A stretch of 64,000 nucleotides of DNA. Origin: Marinobacter vulgaris (lineage in GTDB: Bacteria > Pseudomonadota > Gammaproteobacteria > Pseudomonadales > Oleiphilaceae). How positions within the stretch are numbered: the first letter of the stretch is position 1; every line of letters begins with the position of its first letter. The stretch spans positions 1 through 64,000 of the forward strand of contig NZ_QFWX01000003.1 in assembly GCF_003344045.1 (NCBI RefSeq), written 5' to 3'. The notes beneath the pieces were generated by a model, which did not search any database, was not told the DNA's origin, and saw nothing but the letters and a program-made list of their open reading frames with translations. This document shows positions 1-8,766 of this stretch, one piece after another. Position numbers and translations under genes: made by a program.

Positions 1-21
1 ATCGTCAGGCTCTTAAACCCG

Positions 22-56
22 AAAAACCCCGCCAGCTGCCGCTGACGGGGTTTTTT
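22..56. terminator. Bidirectional intrinsic terminator
   Basis: A 10-bp stem (27-36 with 41-50, CCCCGCCAGC / GCTGACGGGG) with a 4-base loop is flanked by five A on the left and six T on the right, so it can act on both strands. One position is C-A on plus-strand RNA but becomes a G-U wobble on minus-strand RNA, so it folds slightly better for the leftward transcript. It lies 28 bases past the stop codon of the small histidine kinase gene and probably ends that leftward operon, as well as whatever plus-strand gene lies to the left of the window. Confidence 0.85.
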
Positions 57-83
57 ATTGCCGGTAAAAATCAGCCCCGCATT

Positions 84-800
84 TCAGGGTAGCCAGATCT
101 CGAACACCCCACCTCCCAGGCTGCCACCATTATGCAGCCGGATGGAGCCGGCCCGTTCGCCGTCACTGTGGAGCTGCGCCACTGATGAGGCAAAGAACAG
201 ACCCAGACTGGTGCTCCCGCTCTTGAAATCGAGTGATTTGAAGCCGGGTGTGCCACTGTGCTGCATGCTCGCCGGGTAGCCGTCACCGTCATCCTCAACG
301 CCAATGACCAGGTAGCCCTGCTGCTCTGAGGCGGTGAGCTTTATTTTGCTCTTGGTGTAACGGAGAGCATTATTGATGGTGTTGTTCAACACACCGGTCA
401 ACAGGTCCTCATCGAAAAATCCATTAGTATCATCGGCCTCGATAGCCAGTTCGATTCCCAGACCCTCAAGGAGTGGTGTGTGCCGGGCCATGTGCTCGGA
501 TAGAAAATCGGGGACAAAGTGTTCCTCAATATGGGCAGACAGGTTGTTCTCGCCAAGGCGGTATATGCCGAGAAGTTGCACCAGATCATTGTGCATACGC
601 TCGGCTTCATACTGAAGGGTATTAAAGCGTGGAGACTCGCCAATCGAGTCGGCCTGTTCCTGACGTAGCTCGTCAAGTGAGTTCAAAAGCATGCCCAGAG
701 AATTTTTCATGTCATGAACGGCCGATGCCAACACCATTGAGAAGTCGATATTCTGCGGCTCGCGGCCTCCGGTAGGAGTGTCGTGGTTTGTTTTGCTCAT
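84..800 (-). CDS. Small soluble sensor histidine kinase (HisKA-like plus HATPase)
   Basis: This 238-residue protein is a minimal histidine kinase with no membrane segment and no recognisable sensor domain. An H-box (ASAVHDMKNSL, His near residue 29) starts a helical dimerisation segment. The ATPase part shows an N-box (NNTINNALRYTKSK), a G1 box (EDDGDGYP) and a G2-like glycine motif (GSTSLGLFFASS). The start ATG overlaps the stop of the upstream receiver-TPR gene by 4 bases (ATGA), so the two are translationally coupled and a functional pair is likely. With no sensor domain it probably takes its input from a protein partner, either the receiver-TPR protein or the symporter-type hybrid kinase. 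Histidine-kinase assignment is firm; the role in carbon-source sensing is inferred only from the neighbours. Confidence 0.88.
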   Translation of the reverse strand: MSKTNHDTPTGGREPQNIDFSMVLASAVHDMKNSLGMLLNSLDELRQEQADSIGESPRFNTLQYEAERMHNDLVQLLGIYRLGENNLSAHIEEHFVPDFLSEHMARHTPLLEGLGIELAIEADDTNGFFDEDLLTGVLNNTINNALRYTKSKIKLTASEQQGYLVIGVEDDGDGYPASMQHSGTPGFKSLDFKSGSTSLGLFFASSVAQLHSDGERAGSIRLHNGGSLGGGVFEIWLP

Positions 801-2440
801 GACATCATTCCTTCCAGTTTTTTGCGCAAGGACATCATGCGCCGATATTGTCGGTGTTGCTCAGGTAGCCCGGACATTCCAGTCAGGTATTTCTCGCAAC
901 GCTGCAACAGTTCCTGGTCGTCAGGTGTCTGCTGGTATTTCTTCATCAACACCTGCACCAGGTTCAGATTGAGGGAGGCGTGCGAGGGCACTATTTCGAG
1001 GGCCTGGTTGAATGTTGAGACGGCCTCATCAAGTTTTCCTGCTTCGAAGGCCTTGATGCCGTCCCGATTCAGGGAACGCGCCTGCAACTTTTGCCGGAAA
1101 CCTACGGGTTCATCAAGCAGGTTCTCGATTTTCTGCAGTAGCGCCGGATTGTCTTGACAGCGAGTGGCGAGCGATGCCAGCAGGGTCTTTGCCTCCTCGT
1201 TCCTGTCCAGTCTGAACAGTGTCTTGGCATAGTCGAGGCCCGCTTCCGGATCCATCAGGTCCGGATCTCCCAGCTCGTCGCCGATACTCTCGAGGGCCTT
1301 CTGGGCCTCGTTCATTCTGCCCTGGCCCGCATGGACCCTGGACTGGACAATACGACTTCTGATCTTGACGTCTTCCTGACCGGCGAAACGCTTTTCCATG
1401 CGACGCAGGATAGTAAGTGCTTCGTCAGCCTGGGCAGAGCCCTCGTCGGAAGTATCACCCTCACTGAGATCTGACAGCGCCTGCCCCAGCGCCAGGTAAT
1501 GCCCTGAGCTGTCGTTAATGGAATAGGTGCCAAGGCCTACAGTCTGTCGCCAGGCGTCCGCGGCGGTCGCCATGTCCTGGTTGGACGCCGCCAGTGTCGC
1601 AAGGTGCTTGTGGCGTAAAAGGGCATTGGGAGAATGCTCTGCGGCCTTTTCCAGGATTTGCTGTGCCTGTGTCGGGCGTCCCTGTTTTTCCAGGGCTTCG
1701 GCCAACAGGTCGTAGGCTTCCATGTAGTCAGGATGCTTGGCCACCAGATCTTTCAAAGTGGTAACTGCATCGTCATAGTCCTGAGTGGCCACCAGAATTT
1801 TGCCGCGCCCCAGCCTGGCCCATGACAGATCACGCTGGGCCAGTACGTCGTCATGGATTTTCAGGGCATGACTGAAGTCACCGACCTGGTAGTAGAGGTC
1901 AGCGAGCGTTTTCATCAGCCATGTCTTGTAGCGGGGCCTGCTTGTTAGCGCCTGCAAACACAGAGAGATGGCTTCTGGGAAGTTTTCACGGTCAATTTCA
2001 CGGTTGATGGGGAGCATGGCATTCCGTTGGGTGATCAGTCCGCTGAGCCGTTTTTCCAGCATGGCACGATTGATAGGCTTGGTCAGGTAGGCATCAGGCT
2101 GATACTCCCTTGCGCCCATGACCATTTCCTTCGATGTTTCAGCGGTTACCATCAGGAACAGCGAGGAGCGCTTCAGGAGTTTCTTGTGCCTCAGCTCCTC
2201 CAGAATGTGTTGGCCATTCTTCCCGTCACCCAGGTTGTAATCGCAGAGCACGACATCCACATGGTTGTAGGAACAGTACTGAATGGCAGTCGACGCATTC
2301 GGTACCAGTTCGATCTTGTCGGCCCCACAGCTGCGAAGCATCTGCCTCATGGACAGACGGAAATTTTCGAAGTCATCAACAACCAGATAACTGAGTTTCG
2401 CGAACGCGTTGCCGACGGTGTCGTCTTTGGGATCTGTCAT
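797..2440 (-). CDS. Response regulator: receiver domain fused to TPR repeats
   Basis: 547 residues. An N-terminal CheY-like receiver (about 15-135) has the expected residues: an acidic start (LVVDDFENF), the phospho-acceptor Asp in VVLCDYNLGD, the Thr in FLMVTAET and the Lys in YLTKP. The rest, about 145-540, is a long series of helical TPR-type units (for example ARLGRGKILVATQDYDDAV and FEAGKLDEAVSTFNQALEI). There is no DNA-binding or enzymatic output domain, so the phosphorylated form probably changes a protein-protein contact. It overlaps the genes on both sides by 4 bases, giving a three-cistron signalling unit: hybrid kinase, this protein, small kinase. The partner bound by the TPRs cannot be named from sequence. 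Confidence 0.88.
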   Translation of the reverse strand: MTDPKDDTVGNAFAKLSYLVVDDFENFRLSMRQMLRSCGADKIELVPNASTAIQYCSYNHVDVVLCDYNLGDGKNGQHILEELRHKKLLKRSSLFLMVTAETSKEMVMGAREYQPDAYLTKPINRAMLEKRLSGLITQRNAMLPINREIDRENFPEAISLCLQALTSRPRYKTWLMKTLADLYYQVGDFSHALKIHDDVLAQRDLSWARLGRGKILVATQDYDDAVTTLKDLVAKHPDYMEAYDLLAEALEKQGRPTQAQQILEKAAEHSPNALLRHKHLATLAASNQDMATAADAWRQTVGLGTYSINDSSGHYLALGQALSDLSEGDTSDEGSAQADEALTILRRMEKRFAGQEDVKIRSRIVQSRVHAGQGRMNEAQKALESIGDELGDPDLMDPEAGLDYAKTLFRLDRNEEAKTLLASLATRCQDNPALLQKIENLLDEPVGFRQKLQARSLNRDGIKAFEAGKLDEAVSTFNQALEIVPSHASLNLNLVQVLMKKYQQTPDDQELLQRCEKYLTGMSGLPEQHRQYRRMMSLRKKLEGMMS

Positions 2441-5400
2441 GGGCGCTTCTGTTTGAGTAACTTGTTAACCAGCGCTCTGAGTGCAGCTGGTTTTACAGGT
2501 TTGTAGAGAATCTGATAGCCCCTGTTAATCGCATCCTCCCTGACCTCCGGAGCCATATAGCCGGTAATAAGTATGCCAGGTATATCATTAGTTGCCTCAT
2601 CTCTCAATGCATCCATCGCATCAAGCCCGTTACGGTTATCATCAAGCTGGTAGTCGGCGAGAATAATGTCCGGCTCGGTGCCGTTCAGCTTGTAGCGGGC
2701 ATCTTCGAGACTTTCCGCCGTAGTGACGTCACACCGCCAGTTGTCCAATAGCGCACTCATACCGTGAAGTATGGCCGGGTCATTGTCGATACACAGCACA
2801 TGCAGCCCGCCAAGACTGGAAACCCGCCTGGATGCGGTGGCTGGCTTGGTGGCATGGAGGTCGCTGTGTTCGGGGGGAGCGACTGGCACAGTGATACTGA
2901 AAACACTGCCAAGACCCTGAATGGACCGTACGTTTACCGGATGGTTGAGCATGCCACAGATGCGGTCAACGATGGCTAGCCCCAGGCCCAGGCCCTTTTT
3001 GTCCCGGCCTTGCTGAAAGCGACGAAACTCCTCGAAGATATGGGCCAGCTGATCATCCGGGATACCGGGTCCGGTGTCCCAGACCTCAATGCGTAGATAG
3101 CCTTTCAGGCGGCGACATCCAAGCAGGATCTTGCCACTGGGGGTATAGCGGATGGCATTGGAGAGAAAATTCTGAACCACCCGCCTGAGCAGTTTGGAAT
3201 CGGAGCGCACCCAGGCGCTGCTGGGCACCACGTGCAGGTCCAGCCCCTGGTCCTTGGCAATGGCAGAGAAGTCGGTTGCCAGGTGACGCATAATTTCATT
3301 AACCGGGAATACACCGATGTCGGGCTCCAGCGCACCGGCATCGAGTTTGGATATGTCCAGCAGTGTGCTGATGATTTCCTCGGCAGCACCCAGGGAGCTG
3401 TCAATATGTTCCACCAGTTCCGTCATTTCCGGGTCACGGGCCTTGCCGGCCAGGGCGGACGTAAACAGACGTGCGGCGTTCAGTGGCTGTAGCAGGTCGT
3501 GACTGGCGGATGCCAGGAAGCGGGTCTTGCTCTGGTTAGCCTGCTCGGCAACGGATTTCGCTTTGAGCATCTGCTCGTTGATTACCTGCAATTCCTGCGT
3601 ACGTTCTTTTACCCGCTGTTCCAGGTAAATGTTGGTTTCCTTGAGTGCCTGCTCGGTGCGGCGCATGGCGGTTATGTCCTGGAATGTGGTTACATAACCG
3701 CCGCCGGGAATCGGGCTGCCGTCAATTCTCAATACCGTGCCATCCGGGCGCTGACGCTCGTAGGACATAGCCTGGCCCTCGCGCATTTTCTCGCAGCGGT
3801 CTGCAATGATCTCGTCAATGCGCCGCGCCGGCAGGTTGGCGTTGGTCAGATTGTAGCGCATCAGGTCTTCGACTGGCCGGCCGACGCGGACAAAGCCGGT
3901 GGGGTAGTTGAATTGCTCCAGATAGCGTTGATTCCATACCACCAGCTGTTGTTGATGGTTCACCAGGGAGACACCAAGGCTGATGTTCTCGATGGCAGAT
4001 TGCAGGAGCTCACGGCTGAAGGTCATGGCCTGGGAAGCTTCATCGACGATGCTGACAACGTCCTCGATCTGCATGTCGCGACCGGTCAGAGTTGACTCAA
4101 GAACGACCCTTGCAGTTGAAGCCCCGATGACCGATGCCAGCTGGCGCTCAATGAACTTCATCAGGTGCGCTGAAGCCGGGCGGTGAAGATGCAGACGAAT
4201 GGCGTTACGCCGCTCGTAGTTGCGGAAAATGGCCTCCGCGCGCTCGTCGCCCATAAATCGGTCCGCAATGGCCTGGAGATCGGAGGTCAGAATCTCGCCC
4301 TGCCAGCTTTGTTGCTGGGGAGTTTCCGCTTTCGGTTGGGGATCCTGAAAGAACGAAGCAATCTGGATTTTCTCCCGCACCCGCTGCCGGGTGAGCATTG
4401 ACAGCACGATATAGGTGACGGTGTTGATGCCGAGGCTCCAGATAATGCCATGGCTGGTCTGGTCGAGCTGGGAGCCAAACAGGGCCGTGGGTCTGGTCCA
4501 GTTGATTCCCCAGATTCCCTGTTCGATGACAGTGTCATTGAGCCAGCCGGTTGAGGCCAGGGCCGGTAACAGCAGGGTGTAACACCACATCAGAAAACCC
4601 AGCCCAAGCCCCCACACTGCACCCGTGTGGTTGCCTTTTCGCCAGAGGATGCCTCCTACCAGGGCCGGGCCAAACTGGGCTGCTGCAGCGAATGAGAGAA
4701 GGCCGAATGCAGTCAAGCTGTAGTCTTCCCCGGCCATGCGATAAAAACCATAGGCGGTAAGCAGAACCACAAAGATGGCAACCCGCCGGATACTTAACAA
4801 CAGATAGCTGAGATCCGAGCGTTTGTTCATTCTCGGCCGGAAAAACTTCAGCAGTGCCGGCATGATGATTTCATTGCTGACCATGGTGGCAATGGCTACA
4901 GAACAGACAATGACCATGGCGGCGGCCGCTGACCCGCCGCCAAGGAAGGCCAGTATGGCGAGCCATTGCTCGCCCGCAAAAATGGGCAGGTTGAGAATCA
5001 GTGCGTCGGGGTCCGAGGAGGCGGCTTGTGGGGACAGGAGCCCGGCAGCAGCAATGGGCAATACAAAGGCGCTGGCAATTACCAGATAAATGGGCATGGC
5101 CCATCGCGCGGTCTCGAAGTCCCGGTGGTCGGTGTTTTCCACCACCATGACGTGAAACTGTCGCGGCAGGCAGATGATGGCCAGCATCGCCACCAGTGTC
5201 TGGGTAATAAAAGCCGGCGCTTCGATGCCGTCGGTAGTGAGAGTCCCCACCAGCCCGGCATCGCGGACATTGTTCCACAGGTCGCCAAAACCGCCGTAAA
5301 GGCCATAGCCGACGAACAGTCCGACGGCGACAAAGGCGACGATTTTGATCAGGGATTCGAAAGCAATGGCCTGAATCATGCCCCGGTGATGTTCCGTGGA

Positions 5401-5955
5401 TTCCAGATGCCGGGTGCCGAACAGGACCGTAAACACCGCCAGTACAAGGGTGATGTACCAGGCGGAGTCGTTCCAGGCGGCGGTGCTTAACTCGGTATGG
5501 GCGTTGCCGGAATCGGAGAGCACATTGAAGCCCATGGAAATGGCTTTAAGCTGCAGGGCGATGTAAGGAACACTGCCAATAAGCGCGAAGGCGGCGACCA
5601 TGGCGGCCAGTGATTGCGATTTGCCATAGCGCGAGGCAATGAAGTCGGCGATCGAGGTGCTGTTGTTGCGCTTGCTGATGAAAATAATCCGGCGCAGCAG
5701 GGAGGCGCCAAAGACAAACACCAGTAGAGGTCCAAGATAAATGGGCAGGAAGCCGAGCCCCTCCTGGGTAGCGCGTCCTACGGCGCCATAAAAAGTCCAC
5801 GACGTGAAATACACGGCCAGGGACAACGCGTAAATGTGGGTGCGCGCCAGTCGGCGTCGGTACAGGCCGGAGTGTTTGTCACCGGCCCATGCGATGACAA
5901 ACAGAACGGAGATGTAGGTGATGGAAATTAAAACCAGCAACCAGGCACTAATCAT
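2437..5955 (-). CDS. Sodium/solute symporter-type hybrid sensor histidine kinase (CrbS/MxtR-like)
   Basis: 1172 residues. The first roughly 530 are a multi-span SLC5/PutP-like transporter domain (starting AWLLVLISITYISVLFVIAW). A linker is followed by a PAS domain (about 660-770, ending in GGGYVTTFQDITAMRR), a short coiled coil, HisKA with the H-box SASHDLLQPL (His near 817), a HATPase domain (N-box QNFLSNAIRYTPSGK, G1 WDTGPGIPD, G2 GLGLGLAI) and a C-terminal receiver (about 1050-1170, Asp in IILADYQLDD). Kinases of this build (CbrA, CrbS, MxtR) link a transporter-like sensor to carbon-source or acetate-switch control. The nearby symporter and DUF294 genes favour CrbS/MxtR, but no LuxR-type partner regulator is in the window. 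It is the first of three overlapping cistrons. Whether the symporter part transports or only senses is unknown. Confidence 0.93.
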   Translation of the reverse strand: MISAWLLVLISITYISVLFVIAWAGDKHSGLYRRRLARTHIYALSLAVYFTSWTFYGAVGRATQEGLGFLPIYLGPLLVFVFGASLLRRIIFISKRNNSTSIADFIASRYGKSQSLAAMVAAFALIGSVPYIALQLKAISMGFNVLSDSGNAHTELSTAAWNDSAWYITLVLAVFTVLFGTRHLESTEHHRGMIQAIAFESLIKIVAFVAVGLFVGYGLYGGFGDLWNNVRDAGLVGTLTTDGIEAPAFITQTLVAMLAIICLPRQFHVMVVENTDHRDFETARWAMPIYLVIASAFVLPIAAAGLLSPQAASSDPDALILNLPIFAGEQWLAILAFLGGGSAAAAMVIVCSVAIATMVSNEIIMPALLKFFRPRMNKRSDLSYLLLSIRRVAIFVVLLTAYGFYRMAGEDYSLTAFGLLSFAAAAQFGPALVGGILWRKGNHTGAVWGLGLGFLMWCYTLLLPALASTGWLNDTVIEQGIWGINWTRPTALFGSQLDQTSHGIIWSLGINTVTYIVLSMLTRQRVREKIQIASFFQDPQPKAETPQQQSWQGEILTSDLQAIADRFMGDERAEAIFRNYERRNAIRLHLHRPASAHLMKFIERQLASVIGASTARVVLESTLTGRDMQIEDVVSIVDEASQAMTFSRELLQSAIENISLGVSLVNHQQQLVVWNQRYLEQFNYPTGFVRVGRPVEDLMRYNLTNANLPARRIDEIIADRCEKMREGQAMSYERQRPDGTVLRIDGSPIPGGGYVTTFQDITAMRRTEQALKETNIYLEQRVKERTQELQVINEQMLKAKSVAEQANQSKTRFLASASHDLLQPLNAARLFTSALAGKARDPEMTELVEHIDSSLGAAEEIISTLLDISKLDAGALEPDIGVFPVNEIMRHLATDFSAIAKDQGLDLHVVPSSAWVRSDSKLLRRVVQNFLSNAIRYTPSGKILLGCRRLKGYLRIEVWDTGPGIPDDQLAHIFEEFRRFQQGRDKKGLGLGLAIVDRICGMLNHPVNVRSIQGLGSVFSITVPVAPPEHSDLHATKPATASRRVSSLGGLHVLCIDNDPAILHGMSALLDNWRCDVTTAESLEDARYKLNGTEPDIILADYQLDDNRNGLDAMDALRDEATNDIPGILITGYMAPEVREDAINRGYQILYKPVKPAALRALVNKLLKQKRP

Positions 5956-5997
5956 AGAAACACGTTTCCGTAGGTCTGGTCCGTTCGCTCAGGGCGC

Positions 5998-6504
5998 TCA
6001 GGCGTTACAGACGGTGTTCAGAAGTGTGTCCTCGCTGTCGAGCACCTTCATATTGTCCAGACTTGGGCTGCCTTCGCTATTGAGCGGTACCAGCTCGCGG
6101 GTTTCACAGTTCAGGAGGTGAACCCGGTGTGAGATCGCATCTGTGACCTTCTGATTAAAACGGTAAAGCGTAAAGCGGACAACGTCAGGATTATTCGGTG
6201 CGTGGGCAAAACTATCCGTGTCAACGGCCGAAAAAGCGGTGACGTAAGGGACCACAAATGTCCATGGCCGCCAAAGAATGCCCTCTGATTCGGTATCCAC
6301 TATTACCGCTTCTTCCGGGAGCAGCGTTTTCTTGTGGTCGTACCAGATATATTCGCCGTAGACCAGATAACCAAGCATGCCGAGTCCGGCGAAGGCAGGA
6401 ATGAGCCACTTGGGGGCTTTTTTTCGAGTGAGCGCACGGATGCCCAGGGCAATACCGGCAGCCCCGAGACCGCAGAAAACGGTGGCAACTAACGTCCAGA
6501 ACAT
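5998..6504 (-). CDS. Unknown membrane-anchored protein, 168 residues
   Basis: I do not recognise a family. Two hydrophobic segments lie near the N-terminus (FWTLVATVFCGLGAAGIALGI, about 2-22, and LIPAFAGLGMLGYLVYGEYI, about 34-53), separated by a basic loop (RALTRKKAPK). A soluble domain of about 110 residues follows, with two cysteines (in LLNCETREL and NTVCNA) that could form a disulfide if the domain is periplasmic. The start ATG has a good ribosome-binding site (GAGGAAAT) right after an intrinsic terminator. The stop lies 42 bases before the hybrid-kinase start, so it is probably the lead cistron of the kinase operon. That position, between the symporter and the symporter-like kinase, suggests an accessory part in sensing; this is inference. 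Confidence 0.8.
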   Translation of the reverse strand: MFWTLVATVFCGLGAAGIALGIRALTRKKAPKWLIPAFAGLGMLGYLVYGEYIWYDHKKTLLPEEAVIVDTESEGILWRPWTFVVPYVTAFSAVDTDSFAHAPNNPDVVRFTLYRFNQKVTDAISHRVHLLNCETRELVPLNSEGSPSLDNMKVLDSEDTLLNTVCNA

Positions 6505-6518
6505 AATTCGATTTCCTC

Positions 6519-6554
6519 AAAAAAGAACGGGCTTCCCAAGAAGGAAGCCCGTTC
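6519..6554 (-). terminator. Intrinsic terminator (possible attenuator) after the symporter gene
   Basis: On the minus strand a perfect 12-bp stem (GAACGGGCTTCC / GGAAGCCCGTTC, 6-base loop) is followed at once by six T. It sits 46 bases past the symporter stop. The T-run ends only 14 bases before the ATG of the next gene and directly abuts its GAGGAAAT ribosome-binding site. Any transcript serving the downstream kinase genes must either read through this hairpin or start inside it. Confidence 0.9.
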
Positions 6555-6600
6555 AGGTTCAGCCTGTCAGATTCTCATCTGTCATTGGCTGACGTGTTGC

Positions 6601-8367
6601 TTAGTGGTCCGTCGCGCCGCCGGCACCACGTGGGTAACGGACGCTTTCGACCAGCTCCTGAATCTCAATGGGCGGCTCTTCAGTCGCATTGGAGACCGTA
6701 AAGGCTACCGCAAAGTTGACGATTGCACCAATTGCGCCGATAGACAGGGGAGAGATCCCCAGTACCCAGTTTTCAGGAATATCCGCCAGGTTATTGGTGC
6801 CCGGAATGAACAGCCAGCCCTTGTACACAAAGATGTAGGCAAGGGTGAATACCAAGCCTGACAGCATACCGGCAATGGCACCTTTATTGTTCACTCGCTT
6901 GGAGAAGATGCCCATCATCAGGGCCGGGAACAGGGATGCAGCAGCGATACCGAACGCCAGTGCCACCACCTGTGCCGCGAAGCCAGGAGGGTTTGCGCCC
7001 AGGTAGGTTGCCACGACAATGGCGACAGCCATCGATATCCGGGCAGCCAGCAGTTCGCCTTTATCCGAAATAGCCGGATTGATGCGCCCCTTGATCAGGT
7101 CGTGACTTATCGCCGACGAGATTGCCAGCAATAGTCCTGCAGCGGTCGATAGTGCGGCTGCCAGACCGCCGGCGGCGATCAGACCAATGACCCACCCGGG
7201 CAGGTTGGCAATTTCCGGGTTGGCCAGTACCAGGATATCCCGGTTCACGACCAGCTCGTTACCTTCCCAGCCGCGGGCCTCGGCTTCCTCTTCAAAGGAG
7301 GGCACATCGTTATACAGCTGGATGCGACCATCGTTGTTCTTGTCCTCATACTGGATCAGACCGGTAACCTCCCACTCGCGGACCCACTGTGGACGCTCAT
7401 CGTACTCGATCGGCGCAGCGGCGGTGCCGTCAGGATAGATGGTGGTCATCAGGTTCAGTCGAGCCATGGAAGCAACAGCCGGAGCTGTCAGGTACAGCAG
7501 GGCAATGAAGATCAGAGCCCAACCACCGGACCAGCGGGCATCAGCTACCTTGGGTACAGTGAAGAAGCGGATGATAACGTGGGGAAGACCGGCAGTACCG
7601 ATCATCAGGGTCAGGGTGAACAGAACCATGTTCAGTTTGTTGTCCACATCCGCCGTGTACTCATTGAAACCGAGGTCGGTGATGACCTGGTTCAGTTTCG
7701 TGAGCAGGGGCAAACCGGATTCGGTGTGGGTGGAGAACATGCCGAGACCCGGAATCGGATTGCCGGTCAGCTGTATGGAGATAAACACCGCCGGGATGGT
7801 GTAGGCAACGATCAGAACGCAGTACTGGGCCACCTGGGTATAGGTGATCCCCTTCATGCCACCCATTACCGCGTAAAGGAAAATCACAACCGCAGCGATG
7901 ATCAGACCAAGAGTCGCGTCGACCTCCAGGAAGCGGGAGAAGGCAACACCGGCACCCGCCATCTGACCAATTACGTAGGTAACGGACGCGACGATCAGGC
8001 AGATAACTGCGACCAGACGGGCGTTCTGGCTGTAGTAACGGTCACCGATAAACTCGGGAACCGTAAACTTGCCGAACTTGCGCAGGTAAGGTGCGAGCAG
8101 CATGGCCAGCAGCACATAACCACCGGTCCAGCCCATCAGGAAGGTCGAGTTGGCGTAACCGCCGGCGGCAATCAGGCCCGCCATGGAAATGAAGGATGCT
8201 GCAGACATCCAGTCAGCACCGATCGCTGCGCCGTTGGTGATCGGATGGATGCCGCCACCCGCGACATAGAAATCGCTGGTGCTTCCGGCCTTCGCCCAGA
8301 TGGCGATACCGATATAGAGGGCGAATGAACCGCCTACAAATAACAGGTTGATTATAAACTGATCCAT
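6601..8367 (-). CDS. Sodium/solute symporter, VC_2705/ActP-like (probable acetate or carboxylate uptake)
   Basis: 588 residues with about 13 hydrophobic segments typical of the sodium:solute symporter (SLC5/SSS) family. Family landmarks are the N-terminal span IINLLFVGGSFALYIGIAIW, the conserved GADWMSAASFISMAG stretch and the GLAAALSTAAGLLLAISSA helix. A soluble insertion of about 60 residues (around 310-375, rich in acidic residues) lies between spans. The gene starts 5 bases after the stop of the DUF4212 gene, and the DUF4212-symporter pair is a known two-gene arrangement. Members of this subfamily are annotated as acetate/short-chain carboxylate permeases. The substrate here is inferred from the family and from the CrbS-like kinase downstream; no sequence feature proves it. 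A strong terminator follows the gene. Confidence 0.92.
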   Translation of the reverse strand: MDQFIINLLFVGGSFALYIGIAIWAKAGSTSDFYVAGGGIHPITNGAAIGADWMSAASFISMAGLIAAGGYANSTFLMGWTGGYVLLAMLLAPYLRKFGKFTVPEFIGDRYYSQNARLVAVICLIVASVTYVIGQMAGAGVAFSRFLEVDATLGLIIAAVVIFLYAVMGGMKGITYTQVAQYCVLIVAYTIPAVFISIQLTGNPIPGLGMFSTHTESGLPLLTKLNQVITDLGFNEYTADVDNKLNMVLFTLTLMIGTAGLPHVIIRFFTVPKVADARWSGGWALIFIALLYLTAPAVASMARLNLMTTIYPDGTAAAPIEYDERPQWVREWEVTGLIQYEDKNNDGRIQLYNDVPSFEEEAEARGWEGNELVVNRDILVLANPEIANLPGWVIGLIAAGGLAAALSTAAGLLLAISSAISHDLIKGRINPAISDKGELLAARISMAVAIVVATYLGANPPGFAAQVVALAFGIAAASLFPALMMGIFSKRVNNKGAIAGMLSGLVFTLAYIFVYKGWLFIPGTNNLADIPENWVLGISPLSIGAIGAIVNFAVAFTVSNATEEPPIEIQELVESVRYPRGAGGATDH

Positions 8368-8372
8368 TGCCC

Positions 8373-8636
8373 TTACTCCTCGTGAACGCCGAATTTCTCA
8401 TCGAGCCGGTTCATACGCCACGCGTAATGAAAAATCAGCACGATAAAGGTGAGAATCGAACCCTGTTGGGCGAACCAGAACCCGAGGTCGGTTCCGCCAA
8501 CAGGAATCCCGGCGATCATGGGGCGAAGCAATATCGCAAATCCATAAGATACGAGGGCCCAGACGATCAGGCTCCCGAATATCAGGCGTAGGTTCGCCTT
8601 CCAGTAATTCACAGCATCGTAGTCATGACCTGACAT
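8373..8636 (-). CDS. DUF4212 small membrane subunit, partner of the symporter
   Basis: 87 residues with two transmembrane helices (IFGSLIVWALVSYGFAILL and GSILTFIVLIFHYAWRM), joined by a loop containing the family's GGTDLGFWFAQQGS segment. The N-terminus YWKANLRLIFG is typical of DUF4212. Proteins of this family are almost always encoded just upstream of a VC_2705-type symporter and are thought to be its small subunit. Here the spacing is 5 bases, with the symporter start right behind. A good ribosome-binding site (CAGGAGTG) precedes the ATG. The 207-base gap upstream probably holds the promoter for the pair. Confidence 0.92.
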   Translation of the reverse strand: MSGHDYDAVNYWKANLRLIFGSLIVWALVSYGFAILLRPMIAGIPVGGTDLGFWFAQQGSILTFIVLIFHYAWRMNRLDEKFGVHEE

Positions 8637-8750
8637 AGGATCACTCCTGTTTTCTTGTTGTGGAGGTTGGGTGGGTTTTCTGTGACGTATGTGTTGTAGA
8701 GAAATTATTATTCATATAATTCTTCTCCGACTTGTTTTCCTCTTCGACTT

Positions 8751-8766
8751 TACCGGTCAACCGATA
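8751..8766. promoter_or_regulatory. Near-perfect 16-bp dyad upstream of the DUF4212-symporter operon
   Basis: TACCGGTCAACCGATA is an inverted repeat with 7-base arms and one mismatch around a central CA, about 115-130 bases upstream of the DUF4212 start in a 207-base gap. The rest of the gap is AT-rich between about 8699 and 8725 (TTATTATTCATATAATTC), where a promoter could lie. The dyad could be a site for a dimeric regulator of the symporter; nothing identifies the regulator, and no second copy was noticed. Confidence 0.3.

Noticed and set aside
1..16. Five codons ending in TAA on the plus strand, perhaps the 3' end of a gene left of the window.
   Set aside because: Too short to assign; only the terminator that follows hints at an upstream gene.
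8660..8690. A TGTGA half-site upstream of DUF4212 as a possible CRP site.
   Set aside because: The second half (TCACA) is not matched at the right spacing, so it is no better than chance.
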